This document shows, piece by piece, positions 32,627-42,130 of a stretch of DNA of 64,000 bases. Location of the stretch: contig JABDBM010000013.1 of assembly GCA_013288685.1 (NCBI GenBank), forward strand, positions 1 to 64,000. Direction: 5' to 3'. Both the position numbers and the translations under genes were made by a program. The stretch's first letter is position 1. Each line of letters starts with the position of its first letter. The notes beneath the pieces were generated by a model, which saw nothing but the letters and a program-made list of their open reading frames with translations, was not told where the DNA came from and did not search any database. The stretch is from Bacteroidota bacterium. GTDB taxonomy: Bacteria; Bacteroidota; Bacteroidia; Sphingobacteriales; Sphingobacteriaceae.

Positions 32627-34300
32627 TCAAAAATTCAGCGCCGGATGTTTTTTATTAAAATCAGTAGCTTCCTGGTATGTTTTGGCGGCTTGCAACAATT
32701 TCCCCTCGCCAAAAAGCTGACCCATAAAGGTAATGCTGGTTGGGCGGCCTTTTGCATTAAAACCGTTGGGCAATACCACGCAGGGGTTGCCGGTTAAGTT
32801 AGTCATCGATAAGTTTTGGCTGAATGATGGTGTAATATACAAATCAAGACCTTTCAATTTTTCGTACCAGTCCTGTATCAGTAAGGTACGGGCACGGTTA
32901 GCCTGGATGTACTCCACCGCAGGTATAAACTGTGCCGAGCGGAAAGTATTGGGCCAGGCATTTTTATTTTGAAGTACCATCTGGTCCTCCTTATGCGATA
33001 AAACCAGTTCCTGAAATGCCGCACCTGCTTCGGCATCCAATAAAAAAGTCATAGAGCCTATGGGCATTTTAGGGTATTCTATAGGTACCAGTTCGGCGCC
33101 AAGCTCCTTTAATTTGGCTAACGTAGTTGAGTCGTTGGCACGGTTGGCATATTTGCGTTCGAAATCGGCCTTTACGTAGCCTATCTTATACCCATTTAAC
33201 GATTTTATACGGCCATCATAATTAAAGGGCGCTGCAATGGTGCTGAGGTCCTTGCCATCAGTACCTTGTATGGTATTAAATACAATAGCCGCATCTTCAA
33301 CGCTGCGGGCTATCGGCCCCAGCTTGTCCATACTCCAGCTTAACGCCATCGCACCATATTTGCTAACGCGGCCAAATGATGGCCGCAAACCGCTATCCCC
33401 GCATTCGGTAGCCGGTGACACGATGGACCCCAACGTTTCGGACCCAATAGCAAAGGGCAAACACCCCGCACTTACTGCCGATGCCGACCCAGCCGACGAA
33501 CCGCTTGAACCCCTCGTAATATCCCATGGATTCTTAGTCTTTCCGCCAAACCATACATCGCCCTGCGCCAGTTCGCCAAGGGTGGTTTTAGCTATTAATA
33601 TAGCCCCGGCATCTTCCAGTTTGGTAATTACAGTAGCATCCACATCCAATTGCTGATCCTGATAAGGCACCGACCCAAATGTGGTTTTATAATCCTTTTG
33701 TGCCAGCAGATCCTTTGCTCCAAAGGGAATTCCATCCAGCACGCCGCGATAATGCCCATCAGCAATCCGGGCATCGGCTTCTGCTGCTTTTTGGAGGGCA
33801 TGTTCTTCGGTAAAGGTGATTACGTTAAGCAGCTTGCCGTTGTATTTTTTTAATCGTTCAATAAAAAACTTCGTCAAGTCAACAGAGGTGATCTGTTTGG
33901 TACGGATAAGTGCCGCCAATTGCCTGATGGTGTAAAAAGCAATATCATCGCGATTAGCGGGCAGGGTCACCTTCTCCATATCGCCAAGCTTAAACCCGCT
34001 TTTTTCGTCGGGGTTAACAAAGCCCACCGGCACAGGGTTAAAGTTTAACGCCGGCACAACGCTGTTGGGCATTTTGAGTTTACGCAGATTATCGTACGAT
34101 TTATTAAACTGGTTCAAATTATCTGCCATCGAATCGGCTTCGGCATCGGTAAACTCCATGCCGATAATTTTCTGAGCTTCCCTTATTACACTAACCGTGA
34201 CCGGCGCGTTTTGCAATTTAACGGTGATAAACGAGCCTAAAACCAGGCTTAAACCACAGGTGCCGGCAAGAGCGGCGTATTTGGGTAATTTAATTTTCAT
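32627..34300 (-). CDS. Exported amidase (amidase signature family)
   Basis: A 557-residue amidase. A signal peptide or anchor lies at residues 8-30. The Ser-cisSer-Lys triad is visible: Lys in IPFGAKDLLAQKDYKTTFGS, Ser in GGSSGSSAGSASAVSAGCLPFAIGSETLGSIVSPA (the signature Gly-Ser block). Members hydrolyse carboxylic amides; the substrate is unknown. A linker of about 95 residues precedes the catalytic domain. It is upstream of the Tat-exported Nif3-like gene on the same strand and may share a transcript, suggesting periplasmic amide metabolism. Confidence 0.88.
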   Translation of the reverse strand: MKIKLPKYAALAGTCGLSLVLGSFITVKLQNAPVTVSVIREAQKIIGMEFTDAEADSMADNLNQFNKSYDNLRKLKMPNSVVPALNFNPVPVGFVNPDEKSGFKLGDMEKVTLPANRDDIAFYTIRQLAALIRTKQITSVDLTKFFIERLKKYNGKLLNVITFTEEHALQKAAEADARIADGHYRGVLDGIPFGAKDLLAQKDYKTTFGSVPYQDQQLDVDATVITKLEDAGAILIAKTTLGELAQGDVWFGGKTKNPWDITRGSSGSSAGSASAVSAGCLPFAIGSETLGSIVSPATECGDSGLRPSFGRVSKYGAMALSWSMDKLGPIARSVEDAAIVFNTIQGTDGKDLSTIAAPFNYDGRIKSLNGYKIGYVKADFERKYANRANDSTTLAKLKELGAELVPIEYPKMPIGSMTFLLDAEAGAAFQELVLSHKEDQMVLQNKNAWPNTFRSAQFIPAVEYIQANRARTLLIQDWYEKLKGLDLYITPSFSQNLSMTNLTGNPCVVLPNGFNAKGRPTSITFMGQLFGEGKLLQAAKTYQEATDFNKKHPALNF

Positions 34301-34507
34301 GAATGAAGTTTTGATTGCCCAATTTAGGTTTTATAGCGGAATAATTATGGCATTTAGGGTTGTAACTTTTATATTGCCCAACCTTAACATAACACCATAA
34401 AACGGTGACGACACGCTTTGTCTCCTATCCCCCAAAAAACTTCAAATCCGAAATTATGATGATTTTACAGGATTCCAATCCGAAACAATCATAATAATTA
34501 AGTAGCA

Positions 34508-34885
34508 TCACTGCTTCACCACCGTACTATCCCGCTCAATCCGCAAGCTTTCTTCATGTATAGCATTCATCAAATCAGTTACAAATCCAGCCGATAGTCC
34601 TTCCTTCGCGCCTTTGGCTACGGCTTTATCCAGCACTTCTTTAAACCTGGCTGCCTGTAACGGTGCTATGTGGTTTTTGGCTTTGTAAATGCCTATTTCC
34701 TTTACTATCTGCTCGCGTTCGCCTAATATTTTTATCAGCTGGTTATCCAGCGAATCTATCTTTACGCGGTTTGCGGCTAAATCCTGCGGGGTATTTACCG
34801 GGGTTGTTTGTGCATGGCTGCTGGTAATTGCAAACCCGCATACCATCATCATTATAAACGCTATTTTTAATATTTTGCTGTACAT
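34508..34885 (-). CDS. Exported chorismate mutase (AroQ type)
   Basis: A 125-residue protein with a signal peptide (MYSKILKIAFIMMMVCGFAITSSHAQ). A chorismate mutase type II helix bundle follows: LAANRVKIDSLDNQLIKILGEREQIVKEIGIYKAKNHI with the active-site Arg and Lys at expected spots, then PLQAARFKEVLDKAV and FVTDLMNAIHEESLRIERD. It converts chorismate to prephenate, but a periplasmic location has no clear substrate supply. Length is typical of a single-domain AroQ plus signal. It is probably monocistronic. Confidence 0.82.
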   Translation of the reverse strand: MYSKILKIAFIMMMVCGFAITSSHAQTTPVNTPQDLAANRVKIDSLDNQLIKILGEREQIVKEIGIYKAKNHIAPLQAARFKEVLDKAVAKGAKEGLSAGFVTDLMNAIHEESLRIERDSTVVKQ

Positions 34886-35038
34886 ACTTGGTTAGTTAGT
34901 GTTATCCCACCAAAATAAATAAAAACAGGTTAATAATTTGCTATAACCTGTTAATTTTTAGTTAACCTGTCATTTGTTATTGCCCTATTTTTATCCACAG
35001 GTAAAAAAACCTATATTTCAGCTTTGTTAAATCACCGT

Positions 35039-36835
35039 ATGCTAAACAGAACCCCAGCCACCCGCCGTTTTTTAAAAATTGTTCTCTCGTTAATACTTTT
35101 GGTTCCCTTTGCGGGGATGGCCCAAACGCCGACACCCAATGCGGCCATGTACGAGCAGGCCAGCGAGGTATCGGGTCTCATTATCCAATACGGACAGGAT
35201 GTGGCCGCTATCCGAAATTTTTATTCGCCTTACACGGCTATTGATGGTTATAACGATCAGCAGGTTCAAACCTCGCCCGAAGAACGTAAGCGGCTTACAG
35301 AAATCGGTAACAGTTACCTGGAAAAGTTAAAAACGCTTGATTTTAACAGCATGAGCATTTATGGAAAGGTAGATTATACCCTGCTAAAAAAAGAAATAGT
35401 GTACGACCTTGGCGCCACTAAACTTGACGAGGATGAGTACAATAAAATTACTGCCTACATCCCCTTTGCCGATGATATTTACCAACTGGAGCACAAACGC
35501 CGCCGTGGTACCGCGTTGGATGGGCAGGAAGTAGCCATGCAGCTTAACAACATCATCAAAACTTTAAAAACTTCGAAGGCTTCGCTGGCATCGGTACCAT
35601 CTATCGATATGCCGCTGGCACGCAGGGCAAATGCATCGGTATTGGGTTTAAAAAGCCGCTTGAAAAGTGTGTACGACTTTTACATCGGGTACGACCCTAA
35701 CTTTACCTGGTGGACGCCCAAACCCTATAAAATACTCGATTCTAATTTAACGGTGTATGCCAACCTGCTGCTTAGCAAGGGCAAATTTAACACCAATCAA
35801 AAACCTGATAGCAGCGGTATAAAGGGCATTCCCATCGGTCGCGATGAGTTGGTGCGCCAGCTAAAGGCCGAATTTATCCCTTACACGCCAGAAGAATTGA
35901 TTGCCCTTGCCAACAAAGAGTTTGCTTTTTGCGATAAGGAAATGCTAAAGGCATCGCAGGAGATGGGGTTTGGTAACGACTGGCATAAGGCGCTGGAAAA
36001 AGTAAAGAATACCTACGTACCCGCCGGTCATCAGCCCGAAGAAATATTAAAGCTATACAACGACGCCCTCACCTTCATTAAGGCGCGCGACCTGATCACC
36101 ATCCCTCCACTGGCTGAAGAAACCTGGGGCATGACGATGATGACGCCAGAGCGCCAGCTGGTAAACCCCTTCTTTTTGGGCGGACCAGAAATTATCATTA
36201 GCTATCCTACCAATACCATGAACGAGGATGACAAGCTGATGAGCATGCGCGGCAACAACCCTTACTTTTCGCGAGGTACTGTGCAGCACGAGTTGCTGCC
36301 CGGCCATAACCTGCAATTTTTTATGAATAGTCGCTACAAAAACTACCGCCAGGCATTTTATACCCCGTTTTGGATTGAAGGCTGGAGCCTTTACTGGGAA
36401 CTGTTATTATATGATCAAGGCTTTGCCAAAACCCCCGAAGAACGCGTAGGCATGATGTTTTGGCGCATGCACCGCTGCGCCCGCATTATTTTCTCGTTAA
36501 ACTATCACCTCGGCAACTGGTCGCCGCAGCAATGTATTGATTTTTTGGTGGACCGTGTAGGTCACGAACGCGCCAATGCCGAGGGCGAAGTACGCCGGTC
36601 ATTTCAGGGCGGGTATAGCCCGCTTTACCAGGTGGCTTACCTGGTTGGCGGCTTACAGTTAATGAGCCTTAAACACGAACTGGTTGACAGCGGCAAGCTT
36701 ACCTACAAACAATTTCACGATACCATTATTAAGGAAAATACCATGCCCATTGAAATGGTACGCGCCACACTGATTAACCAGGCATTGGATAGGGATTTTG
36801 TAACGAAGTGGAAGTTTTATGATTTCAGTAAATAG
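35039..36835 (+). CDS. DUF885 domain protein, exported metallopeptidase-like
   Basis: About 598 residues from the ATG at 35039 (the frame extends 15 bases to a TTG). A signal peptide is present (FLKIVLSLILLVPFAGMAQ). The large helical DUF885 domain contains TVQHELLPGHNLQFFMN, a His-Glu-x-x-Pro-Gly-His metal motif, and PFWIEGWSLYWELLLYDQGF downstream with further Glu residues. The layout resembles the M32-like carboxypeptidase fold. The substrate is unknown; periplasmic peptides are plausible. It is monocistronic and followed by a long gene-free stretch. Confidence 0.87.
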   Translation: MLNRTPATRRFLKIVLSLILLVPFAGMAQTPTPNAAMYEQASEVSGLIIQYGQDVAAIRNFYSPYTAIDGYNDQQVQTSPEERKRLTEIGNSYLEKLKTLDFNSMSIYGKVDYTLLKKEIVYDLGATKLDEDEYNKITAYIPFADDIYQLEHKRRRGTALDGQEVAMQLNNIIKTLKTSKASLASVPSIDMPLARRANASVLGLKSRLKSVYDFYIGYDPNFTWWTPKPYKILDSNLTVYANLLLSKGKFNTNQKPDSSGIKGIPIGRDELVRQLKAEFIPYTPEELIALANKEFAFCDKEMLKASQEMGFGNDWHKALEKVKNTYVPAGHQPEEILKLYNDALTFIKARDLITIPPLAEETWGMTMMTPERQLVNPFFLGGPEIIISYPTNTMNEDDKLMSMRGNNPYFSRGTVQHELLPGHNLQFFMNSRYKNYRQAFYTPFWIEGWSLYWELLLYDQGFAKTPEERVGMMFWRMHRCARIIFSLNYHLGNWSPQQCIDFLVDRVGHERANAEGEVRRSFQGGYSPLYQVAYLVGGLQLMSLKHELVDSGKLTYKQFHDTIIKENTMPIEMVRATLINQALDRDFVTKWKFYDFSK

Positions 36836-37010
36836 AGATTAGAGGTTGGTTGATTAGAGATTAGGCTGATTGTATTGCGCTGTATCACTGTATTGCACGA
36901 TGCGATCGTCTGAATCATGATTTATAGGATTTAAGGATGGCCCTGATGTATTGCCCAAAAAATCCTGTAATCCTAAAATCAAGCGGATCATGGTTTAAAT
37001 ATAAATTACT
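36836..37010. repeat. Gene-free stretch with GATTAGAG and CATGATTYATAGGATT words
   Basis: After the DUF885 stop come GATTAGAGGTTGGTTGATTAG copies (36837-36875) and a GTATTGCGCTGTATCACTGTATTGCACGA unit. From 36912 GAATCATGATTTATAGGATTTAAGGAT is answered by ATCCTGTAATCCTAAAATCAAGCGGATCATGG (36961-36992), a palindrome related to that before eno (54812-54929). No gene is seen. Confidence 0.7.
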
Positions 37011-37060
37011 GTATCGTGCTGTATCACTGTATTGCACGATACAGTGATACAGGGCGATAC
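37011..37060. repeat. Palindrome, GTATCACTGTAT word family
   Basis: CTGTATCACTGTAT and ATACAGTGATACAG pair perfectly around TGCACG; outer GTATC and GATAC segments extend the pairing. A sister palindrome with the same outer layout but a changed core lies at 37316-37368. Confidence 0.88.
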
Positions 37061-37087
37061 AATCTGCTTTGCTACATGGATGGCCCA

Positions 37088-37282
37088 TTTCGGCTAAAGC
37101 CTTTGTTCGCTTCATTATTTTACCGTCGGCTAAAGCCAGACGGCAATGAATAAAACTGCGTAATTTGCTCGTTTTGTTTGTTGAATAACTTAAGCGGGCA
37201 ATCTTATCAAAATAATTTTCATTGCCGTCTGGCTTCAGCCGACGGCTGGAGCTAACAAACAGATAGGGGCTTTAGCCGAAAT
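37088..37282. repeat. Large palindrome with arms of about 62 bases, CGGCTAAAGCC family
   Basis: The left arm (37088-37150) contains TTTCGGCTAAAGCC, CGTCGGCTAAAGCCAGACGG and CAATGAA. The right arm (37219-37282) contains TTCATTGCCGTCTGGCTTC, AGCCGACGGCTGG and GGGGCTTTAGCCGAAA, complementary in the same order from the centre outwards. The AT-rich loop is about 68 bases. Each arm itself repeats the CGGCTAAAGCC word. Confidence 0.8.
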
Positions 37283-37315
37283 TAGTGTACTTCCCGTATC
37301 GTTATTATGCGGTGG

Positions 37316-37368
37316 CGTATTGCTGTATCGTTGTATTGCACAATACAACGATACAGGGCGATACAGCA
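37316..37368. repeat. Palindrome, GTATCGTTGTAT variant
   Basis: GCTGTATCGTTGTATTG pairs with CAATACAACGATACAG around CA, with outer GTATTG and GCGATAC. It is a compensated variant of the element at 37011-37060: the core differs in both arms so that pairing is kept. Confidence 0.85.
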
Positions 37369-37381
37369 TTCCATTCACAAA

Positions 37382-37488
37382 ACGTCATTGCGAGAGCCAT
37401 CTCTGCGCGATAGGTATGCGCCATCCATTTAGCAAACCTGTCAATTCACTATGCAATGTTCAGCGGTTGCCGCGCTCGCAATGACGTG
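37382..37488. repeat. Palindrome, CGTCATTGCGAG family
   Basis: ACGTCATTGCGAG at 37382 is complemented by CTCGCAATGACGT ending at 37488; inner parts pair poorly. The CGTCATTGCGAG end is the same word seen in interspersed palindromes of several bacterial phyla. It lies just after the GH127 stop codon on the minus strand and may terminate that transcript. Confidence 0.8.
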
Positions 37489-37523
37489 TTGGGTTACAGC
37501 CTAACCTTTCGCCTTTCACCTCA

Positions 37524-39926
37524 TCATTCCACCCCCCACTCATGTATCCCTGCCGAGTTATCCACCGGCAACTGCACTTCTAATTTCAGTGCGGTTGTTT
37601 GAACCGGCTCAAAGGTTAATATATTGTATTTATCCTTTGCAATGGCATAGGGCACCGTGTTTTTTACGGGTATCCATTGGCTATCTTTCAGGTAATAAAT
37701 TTTGTAGGATGCGGGGATGGCGCAGCCGCCGTCGGGTTTGTCGTCGTACCAGTATATTTTTGATTGGGATACGGTGTGTTCGGCGTTAAAATCGTATTGC
37801 ACGTATTCGGTGCTGTTTTGTTTGGGCCACCAGTGCAGGTAAGGCATGCTGTGGTCGTTGGAGTTTTGGGGGTCGTACTGGTCGTTCAGCGCTTTTAGCA
37901 TCCTTGGGTTTTTAACCGATCCGGAGGCTTTGCTGGTGCTGGCAATGGTTGGTGCTGGTTTGGGCATTGCTGCCGATGCTTCGTAAGGGATCCACACCGT
38001 CATTTGGCTCGGCCCGCGGTTGGCCCAGGCATAATAGGGTATGGCGGTTACATCCTGGTTGGTTTGTTGCAAACTATCGGTGTTTAACTGCCGTTTGCTG
38101 CCGGTACCTGCTGCGGTAATTACTTCTATGCCGTTTAACATGCCGGGCTTAAAGGAGGCATTGCTAACAGCCATTTTATTGATGGTGATATTTTGCACCA
38201 GGCTGTCGCGGTTATCCGGACCTTCAAGGCAATATACTATAGGGCCGCGTTCAAAAGCAAAGCGGTTTAAATCATCCTTTACCAGTTTGCTGGCTATTAC
38301 TTTTTCGGTTTCCATAGGTAGTTCCATGGTTACTTTATCGCCGGGTTTCCAGCGGCGAGTCAATACGGCGTAACCTTTTTCGGTTTGATAAGTTATTGGG
38401 GCACCATTGATGCTGATGGTAACTGGCTGCTTAACCGGGTTCATAAAGCTGTATAAGCCACCGGAAACAGGCTCTTTAATGACCCAACCGGGTATGCGGA
38501 CGCGTAAAGTAAAATTGCTACTTTTGGCAGGATTAACGGTTAGCTCCACCTCACCCTTCCAGGGATAGTCGGTTGTTTGGATGATGTTTACTTTGCCTGC
38601 CCCGAGGGTTATATCGGCGCTGTTGCTCATAAACAGGTTCACATACAGGTCGTTTCCCTCGTGGGCGTATACGTAACCGGGTACGGAAGGTAAAAAGCGC
38701 GTCATGTTGCTGATGCAGCAGGCGCAGCTAAGCCATGCGCTGCGCTGGTACTGACTCATGGATGCCAATGGGTTGGGATAAAAGAACCGGTTGCCGCTTA
38801 ATGACACACCCGAAAGCAGGCCGTTATACAGCGTGCGTTCCAGTATATCCACATATTTAGAGTCGCCATGCAGCAAAAACATACGGCTGTTCCAGTATAC
38901 GTTGGCTATAGCCGCACAGGTTTCGGCATAAGCCGACATATTGGGTAATTGATACGGGTTGCCAAATGCCTCGCCCGCGCTGGTAGCGCCAATGCCCCCG
39001 GTGATGTACAGCTTTTTGCCTACCACGTCATCCCAAATATCATCAATGGCGTGCAGGTATTGCTGGTTGCCGGTAAGGGCAGCAACATCGGCCATGCCGG
39101 TGTACATGTAAGCTGCGCGAACAGCATGGCCCTCGGCTTCGTGCTGATCAACCACAAGCTTATCGGCCTGGTTATAGCTATCACCTTTGGGGCCGCGCAC
39201 ATCCAAAAAGAATTTGGCCAAATCCAGGTATTGTTTGTTGCCTGTAACCCGGTAAAGCTTCACCAGCCCAATCTCCACAATCTGGTGACCCGGGTATTTT
39301 ACTTCCTTACCATAACCGAAGGTGTGCACCAGTAAATCAGCATTTTTTAGCGCGATATTGAGCAAGGTGCGTTTGCCGGTAGCCTGGTAATGGGCCACGG
39401 CAGCCTCGTAAAGGTGCCCGGCATCGTATAATTCATGACTTAAAATTTCTTCATTTTCCCAGCGTTTGGCGCCTATCCACTCATGCGGCTTGGCAGCGTT
39501 TACGGTGCGGAAGGTGTACAGGTAACCATCCTTTTCCTGCGCAGCACCAATGATCCCGATAAGGGTATCAATATACCGTTCCAGTTTGGGGTTAGCCTTT
39601 ACCTGCATGGCGTACGATGCGCCTTCAATTACCTTATAAATGTCGGTATCGTCAAAGGGGTATTCGCTCAGCTTATCGCCATCAAGCAGTTTGGCGGCGC
39701 GCAAAAAGTTATCAACCCGGCCGTTAGCCTTGCATTGTGCCAAAACATAAGGAATGGTAACCTCGGCGTTCACCTGCATTTTGGGTCCCCAAAAGTTATC
39801 GTTTACATGCACCTGCGTAAAAGTGACGGGTTGTATGGGGTAATCCTTTTGCTGCGCAACCAGCGAGTTAACCGATAAAACAAGGAAACCTGTAACAACG
39901 TAAATAATTTTGCGAATACCTGACAT
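37524..39926 (-). CDS. Glycoside hydrolase family 127 (beta-L-arabinofuranosidase-like, DUF1680)
   Basis: About 800 residues from the ATG at 39926 (the frame extends 45 bases upstream). A signal peptide is present (IIYVVTGFLVLSVNSLVAQ). The DUF1680/GH127 catalytic (alpha/alpha)6 domain covers residues 30-420, with VEIGLVKLYRVTGNKQYLDLAKFFLDVRG, DQHEAEGHAVRAAYMYTG and the Cys cluster SCACCISNMTRFLP, which in characterised members supplies the catalytic cysteine and zinc ligands. Beta-sandwich domains and an extra C-terminal domain (about 650-800) follow. It is likely periplasmic and removes L-arabinofuranose from plant or other glycans. It is next to a GH13 lipoprotein gene on the same strand. 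Confidence 0.9.
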   Translation of the reverse strand: MSGIRKIIYVVTGFLVLSVNSLVAQQKDYPIQPVTFTQVHVNDNFWGPKMQVNAEVTIPYVLAQCKANGRVDNFLRAAKLLDGDKLSEYPFDDTDIYKVIEGASYAMQVKANPKLERYIDTLIGIIGAAQEKDGYLYTFRTVNAAKPHEWIGAKRWENEEILSHELYDAGHLYEAAVAHYQATGKRTLLNIALKNADLLVHTFGYGKEVKYPGHQIVEIGLVKLYRVTGNKQYLDLAKFFLDVRGPKGDSYNQADKLVVDQHEAEGHAVRAAYMYTGMADVAALTGNQQYLHAIDDIWDDVVGKKLYITGGIGATSAGEAFGNPYQLPNMSAYAETCAAIANVYWNSRMFLLHGDSKYVDILERTLYNGLLSGVSLSGNRFFYPNPLASMSQYQRSAWLSCACCISNMTRFLPSVPGYVYAHEGNDLYVNLFMSNSADITLGAGKVNIIQTTDYPWKGEVELTVNPAKSSNFTLRVRIPGWVIKEPVSGGLYSFMNPVKQPVTISINGAPITYQTEKGYAVLTRRWKPGDKVTMELPMETEKVIASKLVKDDLNRFAFERGPIVYCLEGPDNRDSLVQNITINKMAVSNASFKPGMLNGIEVITAAGTGSKRQLNTDSLQQTNQDVTAIPYYAWANRGPSQMTVWIPYEASAAMPKPAPTIASTSKASGSVKNPRMLKALNDQYDPQNSNDHSMPYLHWWPKQNSTEYVQYDFNAEHTVSQSKIYWYDDKPDGGCAIPASYKIYYLKDSQWIPVKNTVPYAIAKDKYNILTFEPVQTTALKLEVQLPVDNSAGIHEWGVE

Positions 39927-40027
39927 GTGGCGGTGAATTTTACTAAATAATACAGCCCCGAAGATTATCAAAACTGATAACCTTCATGGCTGCTAAAGAT
40001 AACAAAACCGCCTGTTAATAACAATTG

Positions 40028-41944
40028 CTACAGGGCCAGCGCTGTATTGCTATACACATGGTATTCGCCCGGCAAGAGCGTTACATTGTACGGCAACGAG
40101 GTAATGTTAATGCTGGTGCCGGTGATATTATCGTACCACGTTCCGGTTGACGGGAAGTTTAATACGGCAGGCTGCGGCATCACATCAAAATTACCTACTA
40201 CTTCCACGTTGTTGGTAGGATCAAGCAGTTGGATAAACTTAATTGGACCGCTCAAATTGTATTTAAAGTTGGTGGTACGGAAAGCTGGGTTCTTTATTTT
40301 CCAGCGTATCATACGCGAATAAGTTTGGTATAAGTGGTGACGGTTGGCGTCGGCCATGTACTCCCAATGCGGCGCTTTGTCGCCCAAGCGGCCACCATCA
40401 TCAATACTTATATCGTACCCACGCTCGCCAAATTGCCATACCATTTTAGGCCCGGGCGACGAAAACATAAAGGCTGCGCCCATTTCATCGCGCTGTAAAC
40501 CGGTAGCCAGGGTTTTAATATTGTAACTGCCGTTGCTGTTGCCATACATTCCGTTTTTAAATTGCAGGCGCTCCTGATCGTGACTTTCAAAATAGGCAAC
40601 CAATGCATAAGGCGCCGAAAAGCCGTACACATCGTAAAACAAGCCACTTAAATCCCATGAGCCACCGCTGTCGTTATAACTCATTAACGCCTGTTCGCCG
40701 GGGGTGCTTAGGTTGGTCCACATCATCATACCCTGGTTGGCCAATACGGCTTCTTCCTGGTTCGCAGCAAAATATTCCAGTATCACGTAAAAGCTTGGGT
40801 CAAGGCTTTTCATGTAGCTGTTGTAATTTTCCCAGGTGGTTATCCGGGCTGCATCATAGGCTGCCCAGGCGCCTTCGTCGTTGCCCGAGTTAGTTTGGGT
40901 AAAGCCTTTAGCCTCATCAAACCTAAAGCCATCAATTTTGTACTCCTGCATCCAGTATTTCATTACATTTTTTGTAAAATACTGGGTGGCTACACTTTGA
41001 TGGTTAAGCTGATATCCAACAGCATCGGGGTGCATATTGGCCTGATCGAACCATGGACTGTTTGCAGCAGGGATGTTATTGGTTTTATCCCAATACATTT
41101 GCACCATAGGCGATGAGCCAAACTGATCCTCCAGCACAATATCCTGTATTACGGCTATGCCTTTAGCATGGCAGGCATCTATAAAGGCTTTATAATCGTT
41201 TGGTGTACCATAATATTTATCAAGCGCAAACATAAAGTTGGAGTTATAACCCCATGAATCATTCCCCTCAAATTCATTTACCGGCATCAGTTCAATGGCG
41301 TTAACGCCTAAGTTGGCAATATAATTAAGGGTATCTGTAATTGTTTTGTAGCTGTGTGTAGCCACAAAATCGCGGGGCAGCAGTTCGTATACTACCAAAT
41401 TTTTAGGGTCGGGACGGGTAAAGCTGGCGGTTTTCCAGGTGTACGCATCGGGACTGCCCTGAGTAACACTTACTATTCCGCTTTGTCCGCTGGGGTAGGC
41501 TTTCAGGTTAGGATATACCGATGCTGGTATGGCGGCATCATTACCCGGATCGAGTATTTTATGACTATAAGGGTCGGCTACTTTTAACGAGCCATCGATG
41601 TAATACTGATAGGCATATTCGGTAGCCGGGTTAAGGCCATCAATTTGTATCCACCATCGGGTACCATCGGTTGAGTTGGTCATAACGGCCTTTGAATCTG
41701 CCGTCCAGTTGTTGAAGTCGCCGATAAGGCTAACCGATTTTTTATCGGGGGCGTACAGGTTAAATATGGCCGAAGTACCGTTGTTTATGTAGGTTACGCC
41801 ATCGCCCGCGCCTGCCGGAACATCCTTGCCAACGGGTGGAGTGGTGCCTCCGGTATCGTTCCCGGAACTGGGCGTTTTTTTACATGCGGTTACACTGATC
41901 AGCAATAAACCGATTAGTAATAAGTACAAATTCCTGCTATTCAT
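40028..41944 (-). CDS. GH13 alpha-amylase-type lipoprotein
   Basis: A 638-residue protein with lipoprotein signal (LLLIGLLLISVTACKK). Residues 55-140 form an N-terminal CBM48-like domain (GTSAIFNLYAPDKKSVSLIGDFNNW). The GH13 barrel follows: NAIELMPVNEFEGNDSWGYN, DIVLEDQFG, DGFRFDEAKGF (nucleophile Asp), FYVILEYFAANQEE (acid Glu) and YFESHDQERL (transition-state Asp). A beta domain closes the protein. It should hydrolyse or branch alpha-glucans at the cell surface or in the periplasm. The N-terminal domain favours glycogen-debranching or branching-like subfamilies. It has its own promoter. Confidence 0.88.
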   Translation of the reverse strand: MNSRNLYLLLIGLLLISVTACKKTPSSGNDTGGTTPPVGKDVPAGAGDGVTYINNGTSAIFNLYAPDKKSVSLIGDFNNWTADSKAVMTNSTDGTRWWIQIDGLNPATEYAYQYYIDGSLKVADPYSHKILDPGNDAAIPASVYPNLKAYPSGQSGIVSVTQGSPDAYTWKTASFTRPDPKNLVVYELLPRDFVATHSYKTITDTLNYIANLGVNAIELMPVNEFEGNDSWGYNSNFMFALDKYYGTPNDYKAFIDACHAKGIAVIQDIVLEDQFGSSPMVQMYWDKTNNIPAANSPWFDQANMHPDAVGYQLNHQSVATQYFTKNVMKYWMQEYKIDGFRFDEAKGFTQTNSGNDEGAWAAYDAARITTWENYNSYMKSLDPSFYVILEYFAANQEEAVLANQGMMMWTNLSTPGEQALMSYNDSGGSWDLSGLFYDVYGFSAPYALVAYFESHDQERLQFKNGMYGNSNGSYNIKTLATGLQRDEMGAAFMFSSPGPKMVWQFGERGYDISIDDGGRLGDKAPHWEYMADANRHHLYQTYSRMIRWKIKNPAFRTTNFKYNLSGPIKFIQLLDPTNNVEVVGNFDVMPQPAVLNFPSTGTWYDNITGTSINITSLPYNVTLLPGEYHVYSNTALAL

Positions 41945-41974
41945 TTCTTTTTATGGTTGTATAAATGGTTGTGA

Positions 41975-41982
41975 CAAAAGTA
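41975..41982 (-). promoter_or_regulatory. -7 box upstream of the GH13 gene (TACTTTTG)
   Basis: On the minus strand TACTTTTG fits TAnnTTTG and lies 30 bases before the GH13 start codon. Confidence 0.5.
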
Positions 41983-42002
41983 GGTAATAATTTTTATTAT
42001 TA

Positions 42003-42130
42003 GGTGGGTAGTTGATTAAGTTGTAAATGTTGTAGGGGCTGAAAATGTTAAAAAGCCTGAAGCAGAGCGATTATGATCTATGCTAACTTAATCAACTCAA
42101 TCAACCGTTCACTCAATCAACTTATTCAAC
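42003..42130. repeat. Palindrome of the TTGATTAAGTTG word family
   Basis: TAGTTGATTAAGTTGTAAATGTTG (42009-42032) is complemented by repeated AACTTAATCAACTCAATCAACCG and CAATCAACTTATTCAACTCACTTAAC (42083-42138). A sister lies at 60098-60182. It sits between the response-regulator and GH13 genes, both on the minus strand. Confidence 0.75.

Noticed and set aside
36915..37115. 66-residue minus-strand frame in the palindrome cluster
   Set aside because: It is made of the repeat words and has no coding character.
36836..37523. CRISPR array
   Set aside because: The repeated units are palindromes of different families without regular spacers, and no cas gene is in the window.
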